A stretch of 64,000 nucleotides of DNA, taken from the NCBI GenBank assembly GCA_027493945.1, contig JAOSJU010000001.1:1798001-1862000 (forward strand), given 5' to 3'. The DNA comes from Burkholderiaceae bacterium (GTDB lineage: Bacteria; Pseudomonadota; Gammaproteobacteria; Burkholderiales; Burkholderiaceae_E). Shown here piece by piece: positions 52,205 through 61,913 of this stretch. The notes below the pieces were generated by a model. That model was not told where the DNA came from. It saw only the letters and a list, made by a program, of their open reading frames with translations, and ran no database searches. Every line of letters starts with the position of its first letter. The stretch's first letter is position 1. The translations under genes and the position numbers were made by a program.

Positions 52205-52780
52205 TCAGCTGCGCGCGGCGCCCGGCGTGCGATCGGGCCCCGGGCCGCCGCGGCGCCCTTCGCCGCCCGGGCCGAAGGAGCGGTCGCCACGCGGCCCGCG
52301 CTGCTCCCAGCGCGCCTGGCGCTCGATCACCTTGGCCTGCTGCTCGGGGGTGAGCACGCGGAAGATCTCGTTCATCCCGCGCGCCCGCAGCTGCGCCATC
52401 GTGCTCGTCGCCTGCGCGCTGCGATCGGTGAGCGCCTTGGCCCTGGCCTCGTCGTAGTCGTTCGACAGCGCGAGCTTCGACAGCTCGACCCGCGTGGCGC
52501 GCAGGATCTTGCCCTGCTCGCGCATCGCCGGCTCGCTGGCGTGGCGCACCGCGAAGATCTTGTCGCGCTGCGCTTCGGTGAGATCGAGCCCGCGCAGGAA
52601 CGCACCGCCCATCATCCCGCGCTCGCCGAAACCGCCGTGCCGCGCGTGTGCAGGGTGGAAGCCGCCGGCCCGCATGCCCGGGCCGTCCCCGCCCGGCGCG
52701 CCCTGCGCCGATACGACGAACGGGACGGCGAGCGCGACGCCGGCTGCGGCGACGAGAGCGGCGATTCGTGCTTTCTTCAT
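52205..52780 (-). CDS. Spy/CpxP-like periplasmic protein
   Basis: 191-aa exported protein with a signal peptide ending VVSAQG (about residue 26). A Gly/His/Met-rich segment (FHPAHARHGGFGERGMMGG) that may bind metal precedes a helical LTxxQ-type core: LDLTEAQRDKIFAVRHAS and RVLTPEQQAKVIERQ, the two LTxxQ repeats that define the family. A disordered Gly/Arg/Pro tail ends the protein. It probably acts as a chaperone or stress sensor. It is divergent from the CpxRA-like genes, with a CpxR-type box between them. Confidence 0.85.
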   Translation of the reverse strand: MKKARIAALVAAAGVALAVPFVVSAQGAPGGDGPGMRAGGFHPAHARHGGFGERGMMGGAFLRGLDLTEAQRDKIFAVRHASEPAMREQGKILRATRVELSKLALSNDYDEARAKALTDRSAQATSTMAQLRARGMNEIFRVLTPEQQAKVIERQARWEQRGPRGDRSFGPGGEGRRGGPGPDRTPGAARS

Positions 52781-52909
52781 CGTGAACTCCTTCGATCGGG
52801 CCTCGGCCCGGATGGTCGGTGGATCGGCCGGGCGGCGCCCGGCTGGCCGGGAACTGCCTCGGCACGCACGCAGGATGCGCGTGCCGCGCGTTAACCGTCG
52901 TTGGCCGGT

Positions 52910-52924
52910 GTAAACGTTGGTAAA
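52910..52924 (+). promoter_or_regulatory. CpxR-type box GTAAA-N5-GTAAA
   Basis: Exact tandem GTAAA repeats with a 5-bp spacer, the known CpxR recognition pattern, between the divergent Spy-like and CpxR-like genes (about 130 bp and 100 bp from their starts). A TATGAT at 52975-52980 could be the -10 for the regulator operon. Suggests shared control and autoregulation. Confidence 0.65.
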
Positions 52925-53022
52925 GAAGCGCATCGCTTCGCGCGCCGCAGGTTTCGGCGCGGATATCGCGCCGATATGATCGGGCCGATGCGCACGAATC
53001 CGGCCCGCAATGCCAGCCTGAA

Positions 53023-53712
53023 ATGCCGAAAGTCCTCCTGGTCGACGACGACGTCGAGCTGACCGAGCTGCTGCGCGAGTACCTGCAGCGCGAGGGCTTC
53101 GACACCGACGCCGTGCACGACGGCGAGTCGGGGGTCGCGCGTGCGCTCGACGGCAGCTTCGACATCGTGGTGCTCGACGTCATGATGCCGGGGCTCGACG
53201 GCGTCGAGGCGCTGCGCCGGATCCGCACGTCGAGCCGCGTGCCGGTGCTGATGCTCACCGCCAGGGGCGACGACGTCGACCGCATCGTCGGGCTCGAGCT
53301 GGGCGCCGACGACTACGTGCCCAAGCCGTGCACGCCGCGCGAACTCGCCGCCCGGCTGCGCGCGATCCTGCGCCGCGCGCGTTCGGCCGGCGAGACCGGT
53401 GTCGCCGACGAGCCGCTGTCCGCCGGGCCGCTGTCGCTGTGGCCCGGCCGACGCCTCGCGCACTGGCACGGCGAAGCGCTGGCGCTGACCAGCACCGAGT
53501 TCAGCCTGCTCGAGGCGCTCGCGCGCCAGGCCGGTCGTGTCGTCGGCAAGGCCGAACTCTCCGAGCAGGCGCTCGGGCGGCCGCTGGCGCGCTTCGATCG
53601 CAGCATCGACGTCCACGTCAGCAGCCTGCGCCAGAAGCTCGGCCAGCGCGACGACGGACGCTCATGGATCGAAACCGTGCGCGGGCGCGGCTACCAGTTC
53701 CTGCTGGACTGA
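53023..53712 (+). CDS. cpxR: CpxR-like response regulator
   Basis: 229-aa OmpR-family regulator starting MPKVLLVDDDVELTELLREY. Phospho-acceptor Asp52 (IVVLDVMMPGLDG) and Lys in YVPKPCTPREL, the PKPC...REL stretch being typical of CpxR. The C-terminal winged helix carries LTSTEFSLLEALARQAGRVV and VDVHVSSLRQKLG (present as IDVHVSSLRQKLG). It is followed 3 bp later by its sensor kinase gene. Confidence 0.9.
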   Translation: MPKVLLVDDDVELTELLREYLQREGFDTDAVHDGESGVARALDGSFDIVVLDVMMPGLDGVEALRRIRTSSRVPVLMLTARGDDVDRIVGLELGADDYVPKPCTPRELAARLRAILRRARSAGETGVADEPLSAGPLSLWPGRRLAHWHGEALALTSTEFSLLEALARQAGRVVGKAELSEQALGRPLARFDRSIDVHVSSLRQKLGQRDDGRSWIETVRGRGYQFLLD

Positions 53713-53715
53713 CCC

Positions 53716-55101
53716 ATGGGCCGGCTGTTCTGGAAGTTCTTCCTCGCGTTCTGGCTCGCGCTGCTGCTGGCCGGGGCCGCGGTCGGCACGCTCGTCTGGC
53801 TGCACCAGCAGCGCAGCGTACGCGAGGAGCCGGTGCTGGCCGCCGGTCCGCGCGCGGCGCTCGCGCTGCAGGCGGCGGCGGCGACGCTGCGCCACGGCGG
53901 CGTGCCCGCGCTGCGCGCGCTGCTCGACGACACCGCGCCGCCGTGGAACGCGACCATCGTCTACGCGGTCGACCGAGAGGGCCACGACGCGCTCGGCCGC
54001 GCGGTGCCGGCCGATGCGCTGGAGCGGGCGCGCCGGCTCGCCGCCGGGCCCGCGACACCGCGGGCGGCTCGGGTCGTGCGCGTCGACGAAGCGAGCGGGT
54101 TGCTGCTGTTCGTGCCCTTCGCGGCCGACGGCACGATCCGGCCGATGCCGCGCCCCGCCCGGCTCGCCCGGGCGCCGGAACGGTTCCCGCCGCTGCTGCT
54201 CGCGGCGATCGGCCTGATCGCCAGCGTCGCGTTCAGCGCGCTGCTCGCATGGTCGCTGACCCGGCCGATCCGCCATCTGCGTCGCGCCGTCGCCGCGGTG
54301 TCCGAAGGACGACTGGAGACTCGCGTCGCGCCGCTGGTGGGAAGGCGCGCCGACGAGCTCGCCGAATTGGGGCGCGACTTCGACCAGATGGCGCAGCGGT
54401 TGCAGCAGTTGCTCGCCTCGCAGCGCCGGCTGCTGCACGACGTCTCGCACGAACTGCGCTCGCCGCTGGCGCGCCTGCAGGCCGCGGTGGGGCTGGCCCG
54501 GCAGAACCCCGACCGGGTGCCGGCGATGCTCGAGCGCATCGAGCGCGAGGCGAGCCGGCTCGACGGGCTGGTCGGCGAGTTGCTCACGCTGGCGCGGCTC
54601 GAAGCCGGCCGGGCGCTTCCCGAACCGCAGTCGGTCGACCCGGTCGACCCGGTGGCGGCGATCGTCGACGACGCGCGCTTCGAGGCGCGCGCCAGCGGGC
54701 GCGACGTCGCGTTCGCGGGCGCCGGCCCGGCGGTCGCGAACGCCCGCGCGGAGCTGCTGCACCGGGCATTCGAAAACGTGATCCGCAACGCGGTCAGGTA
54801 CACGGACGAGGGCAGCGTCGTCGAAGTCGCGGCGGCGCCGACGGCCAGCGGCGAGGCCTTCGCGCTCACGGTGGCCGACCGGGGCCCGGGCGTGCCGGTG
54901 GCCGACCTCGAGGCGATCTTCGAGCCGTTCCATCGCGCGCGCAACGGCGCTGCCAAGGGCGGGTTCGGGCTGGGCCTTGCGATCGCCCGGCGCGCGATCG
55001 AGGCGCACGGTGGCCGCATCGTGGCGCGCAACCGCGCCGGCGGCGGACTGGTCGTCGAAGTCGAGTTGCGGCTCGCCGCCGGGCACTCCATCACTCGTTG
55101 A
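53716..55101 (+). CDS. cpxA: CpxA-like sensor histidine kinase
   Basis: 461-aa membrane sensor. It has a first helix ([20 protein letters not shown]), a periplasmic domain of about 130 residues, a second helix ([20 protein letters not shown]), a HAMP domain ([20 protein letters not shown]), phospho-acceptor His245 ([13 protein letters not shown]), [11 protein letters not shown] and the ATP-site boxes DRGPGVP and [11 protein letters not shown]. It likely senses envelope stress together with the Spy-like protein. It converges with the cobT region. Confidence 0.9.
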   Translation: MGRLFWKFFLAFWLALLLAGAAVGTLVWLHQQRSVREEPVLAAGPRAALALQAAAATLRHGGVPALRALLDDTAPPWNATIVYAVDREGHDALGRAVPADALERARRLAAGPATPRAARVVRVDEASGLLLFVPFAADGTIRPMPRPARLARAPERFPPLLLAAIGLIASVAFSALLAWSLTRPIRHLRRAVAAVSEGRLETRVAPLVGRRADELAELGRDFDQMAQRLQQLLASQRRLLHDVSHELRSPLARLQAAVGLARQNPDRVPAMLERIEREASRLDGLVGELLTLARLEAGRALPEPQSVDPVDPVAAIVDDARFEARASGRDVAFAGAGPAVANARAELLHRAFENVIRNAVRYTDEGSVVEVAAAPTASGEAFALTVADRGPGVPVADLEAIFEPFHRARNGAAKGGFGLGLAIARRAIEAHGGRIVARNRAGGGLVVEVELRLAAGHSITR

Positions 55102-55481
55102 AGGCTGACTCCGACTTGTTGACCATCTGTTGAATCGCCTTCAACGCTTCGTCGATCTTCGACACTCTCGCTCCCGCGAAACCCACGAGAATCCCTTTGC
55201 CCCCTTCGCATCGTCGCCCCGCAAGCGCACCCGTGGGTTGGTGGCGGGCACGACCAGCATCAGCCTCAGCTCGGCCACCACGCGCTGCGCGCCAGCCTTG
55301 ACCATGAAGCTCTCCTCGGTGCAGGTCAGCCCTGCGAGGTACAGCACCGGCACACGGCCGCCCGCCGCCTGCGGCGGCCGGCACACCGAAAAGCGCATCG
55401 GCGCTCGGTAGCAGACAACCGAAGCGCGCTCGTAGAAGCCCTGCACGACGTCGACACACGCATGCTCGGCGATCACGCGAA
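55091..55481 (-). pseudogene. Remnant of S-formylglutathione hydrolase (N-terminal part only)
   Basis: A frame just downstream of cobT reads [20 protein letters not shown], then [33 protein letters not shown] and [20 protein letters not shown], closely matching the first about 90 residues of S-formylglutathione hydrolase (formaldehyde detoxification). The match stops near 55215. The catalytic Ser region and all later parts are missing. The final 110 bp, in another frame, read [19 protein letters not shown], which I do not recognise. The remnant shares the strand of the island genes. Confidence 0.65.
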
Positions 55482-55544
55482 ACGCGTCGCCAGCCGTCAC
55501 TTCCCCCGGCAGCGCGTGCCCCGCGCCGCCGGAATTCATTCCGT

Positions 55545-57352
55545 GCGGGCGCAGCGTGCGCACGGAACAGGTCGGCGAGCTTCTCCAGCATCGCACCGCC
55601 AAGTTGCCGGGCATCGACGAGGGTCACCGCGCGCCGGTAATAGCGCGAGACATCGTGGCCGATGCCGATCGCCACGAGTTCCACCGGGGAGCGCTGCTCG
55701 ATGTTCTCGATTACATCGCGCAGATGCTGCTCCAGGCAGTTGCCGGGATTCGCCGCCAGGGTCGAGTCGTCGACCGGAACGCCGTCGGAAATCACCATCA
55801 GGATCCTGCGCTGTTCGGCGCGCCTGAGCAGGCGTGCGTGCGCCCACAACAGCGCCTCGCCATCGATGTTCTCCTTCAGAAGGCCGTCGCGAAGCATCAG
55901 GCCCAGCGCACGACGCGCCCGGCGCCAGGGTACATCGGCGGACTTGTAGACGATGTGACGCAGATCATTCAGGCGCCCGGGTGCAGGGGGTCGACCCGCG
56001 GCGAGCCAGCGCTCGCGGCTCTTTCCACCCTTCCATGCAATGGTCGTGAAGCCGAGAATCTCGACCTTGACGCCACAGCGCTCGAGCGTGCGCGAGATGA
56101 TGTCCGCCGACATCGCGGCAATGGCGATATGTTGCCCGCGCATCGAGCCAGAGTTGTCGATCAGCAACTGCACGACCGTGTCGCGGAAAGCGCCCTCGCG
56201 TTCACGCCTGTGCAACAGCGGATGCAGCGGGTCGACGACGACGCGCGAGAGCCGCGCCCCGTCGAGCGTACCATCGTCCTGATCGAACTCCCGGGCGCGC
56301 ATCTGCCGCGACAGCACCTTGTGCCGCAGGCGGTTGGCGAGCCGCGCGACCGCCGACTCGAAAGGCCCGAGCTGGGCATCGAGTTCCAGGCGCAGCCGCG
56401 TCAACTCCGCGGCGCTGCAGAGCGAGTCTGCTTCGACCACTTCGTCGAACTCGGTGGTGAAGACCCTGTAATGCGGCGTGGCGTGGCCAGGCCGCCGAGC
56501 GCGCCTGGGTATGCGCGCATCCGCTTGCGACTGCCTTCCCGTACGAGTGTCTACGGGAGGTCCGCTCGCGGCATCCCCCTCAACCGGGCCGGCGCAATCG
56601 TTCCCGGGCGTTGCGTTGCCTGAGACCTCCGCGTCGCCGTCGCTCGACCGAAACGATTCCTGCCGCTGGCTTCCCGCGTGATCATCGCCTGCAGCGTTCT
56701 CGGGGAGGCGCTCTTCGCCGCGCCCCAGATCCTCGGCCAGCCGTCGCGCCAGCACGGCAAATGCACCCTGGTCGTGGGCGAGCCCAGCGAGACGAAGAAA
56801 ACCGTCACGCGCTTTCGACTCGATCCACGACCGAAGGGGGGCCACCATCCGGCCTGCGGAGTCCGGCAAGGTCCGTCCGGTGAACGCCTGTCGCGCGAGC
56901 AAGCCCACGGCCTCAGCCATCGACAGGACTCCGGGCGCCGGCCTTTCGACGGAGCCGCCCGTTCGGCAGCGTTCCTCGATCGCAGCGGCAAGATTGCGCG
57001 CCACGCCGTGCATTCGCGACGATCCCAAGGCCTCGCAGCGTGCCTGTTCGAGGGCATCGAAGATCGGACGCGTCATCGCGCCCGTCGGACTCCATTGGTG
57101 GTGCAACGCCGGGTCGTGGAAGCGCAGTCTGAGGCTGATCGCGTCCGCTTCGCCGCGGATGACCGCGAGGCCGTCCTCCGACGCGTCGCCCGACGGCGGT
57201 GGCAGCCGGACGAGGTCGCCGCTCAGGCCCGCAGCTTCACGCGAGAATACCAACTGCAGGCCGGGGCGATGCGCGAGTGCCCGTATCGCCGCCGCCGTGA
57301 CCGTGCGAAACGCCTCGATCCGCTCGTCGCTCTGCGCGCCGATGACGTCCAT
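55545..57352 (-). CDS. cobT: CobT-like cobaltochelatase subunit with VWA domain
   Basis: About 600-aa protein resembling CobT, the VWA subunit of ATP-dependent cobalt chelatase. An N-terminal helical region and an acidic, low-complexity middle (about 220-290) precede the CobT core ([15 protein letters not shown]), the MIDAS motif DNSGS at 399-403 and the C-terminal [18 protein letters not shown] and LEKLADLF, where the family normally ends. The open frame runs on to 55091, but that tail is out-of-frame remnant sequence, so the true end is near 55550. It starts 42 bp after cobS. No CobN catalytic subunit is visible. Confidence 0.85.
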
Positions 57353-57393
57353 GCGGTCTTTCGTCGGGGACACGCAGCAGCCTGCCGACCACG

Positions 57394-58449
57394 TCAGCGC
57401 AGCGTGACCGCGGCCGACCCCGCGTCCAGTTCGACCCCGAAGCAGCGCTGGTAGTATTCCGCCACCGCTGCGCGCTCCTCCTCGTCGCATTTGTTGAGGA
57501 ACGAGACGCGGAACGCGAAGCCGATGTCGTTGAAGATGCGTGCATTCTCCGCCCAACTGATGACAGTACGCGGACTCATGACCGTGGACAGGTCGCCCGC
57601 GGCATAACCGGCGCGTGTCAGGTCCGCGAGGGCGACCATCGCGGAGACCTGCCTGGCAGCTTCCGGCCCGGTCCATCCAGGGCACTTCGCGAGCACGATC
57701 CCGACCTCCTCGTCGTGCGGCAGATAATTGAGCGTTGCGACGATGTTCCAGCGATCCATCTGGCCCTGGTTGACCAGTTGCGTGCCGTGGTACAGGCCGG
57801 AGCTGTCACCCGGGCCGACGGTGTTGGCGGTGGCAAACAGACGGAACGCGGGATGCGGATGGATGACGCGATTGCAGTCGAGCAGCGTCAATTTTCCCTC
57901 TGCTTCGAGCACCTGCTGGATGACGAACATGACGTCCGCGCGACCCGCATCGTATTCGTCGAAAGTCAGCGCGCAGGGACGCTGCAGCGCCCAGGGAAGA
58001 ATGCCTTCACGGAACGCCGTGACCTGCTTGCCATCACTCAGAACGATCGCATCCTTGCCGATGAGATCGGCGCGGCTCACCTGACTGTCGAGATTGACAC
58101 GAATGCAGGGCCAGTTGAGCCGCGCTGCCACCTGCTCGATGTGCGTCGACTTGCCGGTGCCGTGATGACCCTGCAAGAGAACACGGCGGCCGTGGACGAA
58201 ACCGGCGAGAATCGCAAGCGTCGTCTCCCGGTTGAAGCGGTAGGCTTCGTCGATGGCCGGCACGTGATCGGTACGGCGCGAAAAAGCGGGAATTTCGAAA
58301 TCGACGTCGATGCCGAAGATGCGACGCGCATCAAGGGTGATGTCGGGTGCGTCGAGAACGACTGAGTCGCCCGGACTCGTCGACACGGCTCCTTCGAGCC
58401 CATCACCGTAACCGCGCGGCCCGGTGAGGCGTGGCGCTGGCGAGTTCAT
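57394..58449 (-). CDS. cobS: CobS-like AAA+ cobaltochelatase subunit
   Basis: 351-aa AAA+ ATPase. Its N-terminus has [20 protein letters not shown], a region conserved in CobS. Walker A is [12 protein letters not shown], Walker [11 protein letters not shown], and [20 protein letters not shown] is the CobS sensor region. It assembles with CobT to drive metal insertion by CobN. Its ATG overlaps the IclR stop (ATGA), tying the chelatase genes to the catabolic island rather than to a cobalamin operon. Confidence 0.88.
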   Translation of the reverse strand: MNSPAPRLTGPRGYGDGLEGAVSTSPGDSVVLDAPDITLDARRIFGIDVDFEIPAFSRRTDHVPAIDEAYRFNRETTLAILAGFVHGRRVLLQGHHGTGKSTHIEQVAARLNWPCIRVNLDSQVSRADLIGKDAIVLSDGKQVTAFREGILPWALQRPCALTFDEYDAGRADVMFVIQQVLEAEGKLTLLDCNRVIHPHPAFRLFATANTVGPGDSSGLYHGTQLVNQGQMDRWNIVATLNYLPHDEEVGIVLAKCPGWTGPEAARQVSAMVALADLTRAGYAAGDLSTVMSPRTVISWAENARIFNDIGFAFRVSFLNKCDEEERAAVAEYYQRCFGVELDAGSAAVTLR

Positions 58450-59247
58450 TCCCGCATCGTCGGCTGCTTGCCGTCTCCGAACTTCTCGCTGAGCAGGGCT
58501 GCGGCGTGCGACAGTTTTTCGCGGACGAAGTCTTTCGGCGTGCTACGGAAGCGGTGGGCCAGGCCGGTCACACCAATCGAGTACATGACGTAACCCCCCT
58601 TGACCCGCACCGGGTGGCCGTAGCTGAGGACACCCGCATCCAGTTCGTTGTCGCAGACCGCAATTCCGCTCGCGCGTATCAGGGCGAGTTCGGCGCGCAG
58701 TTCCTTGTCGCTCAGCTTGGTGTTCTCGGTGAAGGGGGCCCGCGGCTGGGCGAGGTAGCGCTTGATGAAGTCCGGGCTCTGGAAAGCGAGAATCGCCTTG
58801 CCCGAAGCCGCCGCATACAACGGCAGCTCACGCCCCGGCTGCACGAAGGACCGATTCGATCCCTCCGGTTGAACCATCAGTACCGATTCGGCGATCGTGC
58901 CGTTCAACCGCGCCAGATGAACCGTCTCGCCGAGTTCGTCGACCAGGGTCGCGGAGAATCGAGGTCGTCAGATGCGAGTAATCGGCTAGCGACAGCGTCG
59001 CATGCAGCAGCAACAGCATGCGGTGGCCGAGCGCGTAGCTCCCCGAGCCATCGTTGTTGGTCAGCAAATCAAGCGATTTCAGGCTGCCAACGAGCCGATG
59101 CACGGTGGGTGTACGCAAATCGAGCTGCTGGCTGATTTCGGTCAGCGTCAAGCCGGAACGCGCAGCCGCAACCGCTTCGAGAATCTGTACATAACGACTC
59201 AGCGGGCTCGCGCCGCGTGTACGCACGGTTTTTTTCACATCCTGCAT
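58446..59247 (-). CDS. IclR-family transcriptional regulator (one frameshift)
   Basis: Regulator of 266 aa. Its winged-helix N-terminus reads [20 protein letters not shown] with recognition region [12 protein letters not shown], and its effector domain has [15 protein letters not shown] and [20 protein letters not shown]. One extra base at about 58946-58948 breaks the frame; removing it restores [20 protein letters not shown]. It lies 56 bp after the thiamine-diphosphate enzyme gene and overlaps cobS. It probably controls the island genes in response to an organic acid. Confidence 0.88.
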
Positions 59248-59303
59248 CCGTGCCTCATGACCATGATGCCCACACCGGAACCGTCAGCGAACCAGTCTGG
59301 CAA

Positions 59304-60998
59304 TCACGCCGACGGCTCTCCAAGGGGATTCGGCGGTGCGGTGTGTCCGCCCGGCGCCACACCTCCCGGCCGCAGCCGCACCAGGTGCCATGGATCAGCC
59401 ATGTCGCCGACCTGCGCCTCGATCAACCACGGCTCGCGACTGGCGATGGCGCGCGGCAGCAGCCCTGCCAGGTCATCGGGCGAGCGGATCAACGCGCCGT
59501 TCACCGAAAACGCATCAGCAAGTTTGGCAAAATCCGGATTGTTCAACTCATGTCCCATAGCGCGCCCGAAGGTTCGCGTGTGCAGGAGCCTGATGTTGGC
59601 GAATTGCCGGTCGTTGAACACGATGGCAACGACCGGCAACTGGTACTTCGCAGCGGTTGCCAGTTCCGCCAGGCCGTAACCGAAGCCCCCGTCGCCGCTC
59701 AGGCACACCACCGGGCGCTCCGGATTTCCGGCGGCAACGCCGAGTGCGGTCGGAAAGGAGAATCCGAGCGTTCCCTGCCGGCCGGGAGTGATGCTGGTGT
59801 ATGGCCGGTACAGCGGCAGGAACGAGCGTGAGAAATAGCAGACCTGTGTGAGATCCTGCACCAGTACACCATCCTCCGGCAACGCCGCGCGCAGTGCGCG
59901 CGTCCACGCCCATTGTGGCTCCACCTTGCGTGCCTGCAGTTCGCACCAGGCGCGTACCGCGTCCATGTCCGCTGCGCGCGACGGCCTGCCGCCGGGAAGC
60001 GCGTCGGCCAGCGCGGCAAGCGCGAGTTTTGCGTCGCCGTGGATCGCAAGGGTCGGCTGTTGCGGCGGCAACCAGGCGCCGGGATCGCTATCGACGAAGA
60101 TAAACTTCGCTTTATCCTGTGGCCAGGCCGGACCGGGGCTTGCGGTGTCCGTGAAGCGACTGCCGACCACCAGGACCGCGTCCGCGTGCGGAAACACCGC
60201 ACGCCCTCCCAGCATGTTGGTCGCCAGAGGATGGCGGTCGGAGAGCACGCCACGACCGTTGTCGCTCATCACCACCGGTGCCTGCAACCGGTCGGCGACA
60301 CGCTCCAGATCCTCGGATGCACCGGCCGCCAAGGCACCGCCGCCCGCGAATATCACCGGGAAGTGCGCCCCCTGGAGCAGCGTCGCGGCCTGCTCGATCA
60401 GGCGCCCGTCTGGAACGGCGCGCTCGTCCTCATGCTGCGGCGGATCCACCAGCCTCACCTCGGCGTTCGCGGAGAGGATGTCGGGGGGGATCTCGATCCC
60501 GACCGGGCGCGGACGGCCACAGCGAAGCTGGCGCACCGCTTCGCGAACGAGCCGGGGCACGTCCATCGGTGAGCGCGCCACCGCGTGCCATTTGGTAAGC
60601 GAGCCGAGGATCTGCGTCTGGCCAGCGATCTCGTGCAGCAACCCGTACTCCTTGCCGATCGCGATCGACGGTACCTGACCGGCGATGGCAAGTACCCGCG
60701 AATTGCACGCCCACGCAGTGGCGAGGCCTGCTGCTGCGTTGAGCAGACCAGGCCCCGGCACCACCAGACAGGCGCCGATGCGTCCGGTGGTACGCGCGTA
60801 GCCGTCGGCCATGTACGCCGCGGTCTGCTCATGGCGCGGCACCCAGAAACGCACCCGGTCGCGCACCTCATACAGTCCATCCGTGGCCCAGTCGAGCTGG
60901 ACGCCAGGGATGCCGAACACGTCGGTAATCCCTTCCAGGACAAGCTGGCGGGCAAGCGCCTGCCCGCCCGTCATTCGTGCGGACCCGGTCATGGTCAT
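59304..60998 (-). CDS. Thiamine-diphosphate-dependent enzyme, acetolactate-synthase-like
   Basis: 564-aa ThDP enzyme of the decarboxylase/ligase superfamily. The catalytic Glu is at residue 57 (RHEQTAAYMADGYAR), the ThDP/Mg motif begins GDGGF at 435 and ends with ND in AIVFNDRQ, and the central nucleotide-like domain is intact. It could be an acetolactate synthase, oxalyl-CoA decarboxylase, benzoylformate decarboxylase or C-S/C-C lyase type; the CoA-binding signature of oxalyl-CoA decarboxylase was not recognised. I chose ATG 60998 (MTMTGSARM); an ATG lies 6 bp later. It sits among transport and redox genes of one island. Confidence 0.85.
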   Translation of the reverse strand: MTMTGSARMTGGQALARQLVLEGITDVFGIPGVQLDWATDGLYEVRDRVRFWVPRHEQTAAYMADGYARTTGRIGACLVVPGPGLLNAAAGLATAWACNSRVLAIAGQVPSIAIGKEYGLLHEIAGQTQILGSLTKWHAVARSPMDVPRLVREAVRQLRCGRPRPVGIEIPPDILSANAEVRLVDPPQHEDERAVPDGRLIEQAATLLQGAHFPVIFAGGGALAAGASEDLERVADRLQAPVVMSDNGRGVLSDRHPLATNMLGGRAVFPHADAVLVVGSRFTDTASPGPAWPQDKAKFIFVDSDPGAWLPPQQPTLAIHGDAKLALAALADALPGGRPSRAADMDAVRAWCELQARKVEPQWAWTRALRAALPEDGVLVQDLTQVCYFSRSFLPLYRPYTSITPGRQGTLGFSFPTALGVAAGNPERPVVCLSGDGGFGYGLAELATAAKYQLPVVAIVFNDRQFANIRLLHTRTFGRAMGHELNNPDFAKLADAFSVNGALIRSPDDLAGLLPRAIASREPWLIEAQVGDMADPWHLVRLRPGGVAPGGHTAPPNPLGEPSA

Positions 60999-61057
60999 TG
61001 GGCCCGAGCCCACTTCATTTGCTGTCCTATCGAAATGCAAGGTGTTTGCAGGATCGA

Positions 61058-61541
61058 TCAGGTGCCCCAGAGGCTTGCCAGCGGGCGCAGAGGCCCGAAC
61101 GGCAGAGGCACGTTCAGCCCGAGAAAAAGTAGGAATATCGAAACCGATGCGACAGCCGCCACCGCCAACCCGGCACTGAATGATTTCTGCCCGGCCAGAG
61201 GGAGGGTCACGACCGGGGAACAGGAAAACGGTTATGAGGAAGCCAAGTGGTCTCATCGCCAGATAGACGCACCCGCAGCAAAAGAGGTATGCCACTATCT
61301 TGTGGGAATTGACGAAGCGCTGTGCGTCGCTCCCGGTCTTGTCCCTTTCCTTATGGACTCTCCTCGTTCTGTCTACGAACAGGAGGACACTGAGCAGGGC
61401 GAGCACGATACCGAAGAGCAGGGGGAAGAAACCTGGCCCGGGGCCGTACCTGCTCCAGATGGAGTGCGCGAAGGAACCGGAGACGAAGAAGATCCCCAGA
61501 GCCAACAGGAACAGACTGCTCGCGATGTCCCTTTTTTCCAT
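61058..61541 (-). CDS. tctB: TctB-like small membrane subunit of a tripartite tricarboxylate transporter (one frameshift)
   Basis: 160-aa membrane protein with four hydrophobic segments, starting MEKRDIASSLFLLALGIFFV. One extra C in the run at 61215-61218 (plus strand G4) breaks the frame. Removing it gives the C-terminal AVAAVASVSIFLLFLGLNVP and LPFGPLRPL, a clear TctB ending, with a TGA at 61058-61060. Without the correction it reads as a false fusion with the ThDP enzyme. TctB pairs with TctA (transport channel) and TctC (binding protein); no TctA gene lies here. Confidence 0.82.
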
Positions 61542-61622
61542 GGATGTCCTGCCCCTGCGTGGTGTTCAGTGCCCGCGAGAGAAACGCCTTGTCGGCACGG
61601 GTTCCGGCATCGTCCAATGGCC

Positions 61623-61913
61623 TCAGATCATCCCGATGTTGTCCCTGCTGAGCTCGGCCCCAGTCGGGAGGCTGAGGAACCTGGGGTTCCTCTCCGACAG
61701 GCATTGTGGTGGAAGCGCTGGAGTGATGGCCATCGCCCCCGTGTCGTTGCACTCCATCCAGCAGACGCCGCAATGCCAGCATTCCTGCGGATAGGCCATG
61801 AACGGCATTGCGGTCTCCTTGTCCCAGCCGATCACGTCGGCCGGACACGTCCGATAGCAGGCGCCGCACCCGTCGCATTTGTGGAAATCGATCTTGAATG
61901 GCATGTCAGACAC
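61623..61913 (-). CDS. AprB-like ferredoxin with two [4Fe-4S] motifs
   Basis: 96-aa iron-sulfur protein. Cluster 1 is CDGCGACYRTCP and cluster 2 is CWHCGVCWMEC, both C-x2-C-x2-C-x3-C. The tail after about residue 70 lacks cysteines. The pattern resembles the AprB subunit of adenylylsulfate reductase, though shorter. Its ATG overlaps the flavoprotein stop by 8 bp, so the two are translationally coupled and likely form a complex. Confidence 0.88.
   Translation of the reverse strand: MSDMPFKIDFHKCDGCGACYRTCPADVIGWDKETAMPFMAYPQECWHCGVCWMECNDTGAMAITPALPPQCLSERNPRFLSLPTGAELSRDNIGMI

Noticed and set aside
59304..61541. Apparent fusion of a TctB-like protein to the ThDP enzyme
   Set aside because: The joining segment is non-homologous; a one-base correction at 61215-61218 restores a complete TctB with its own stop.
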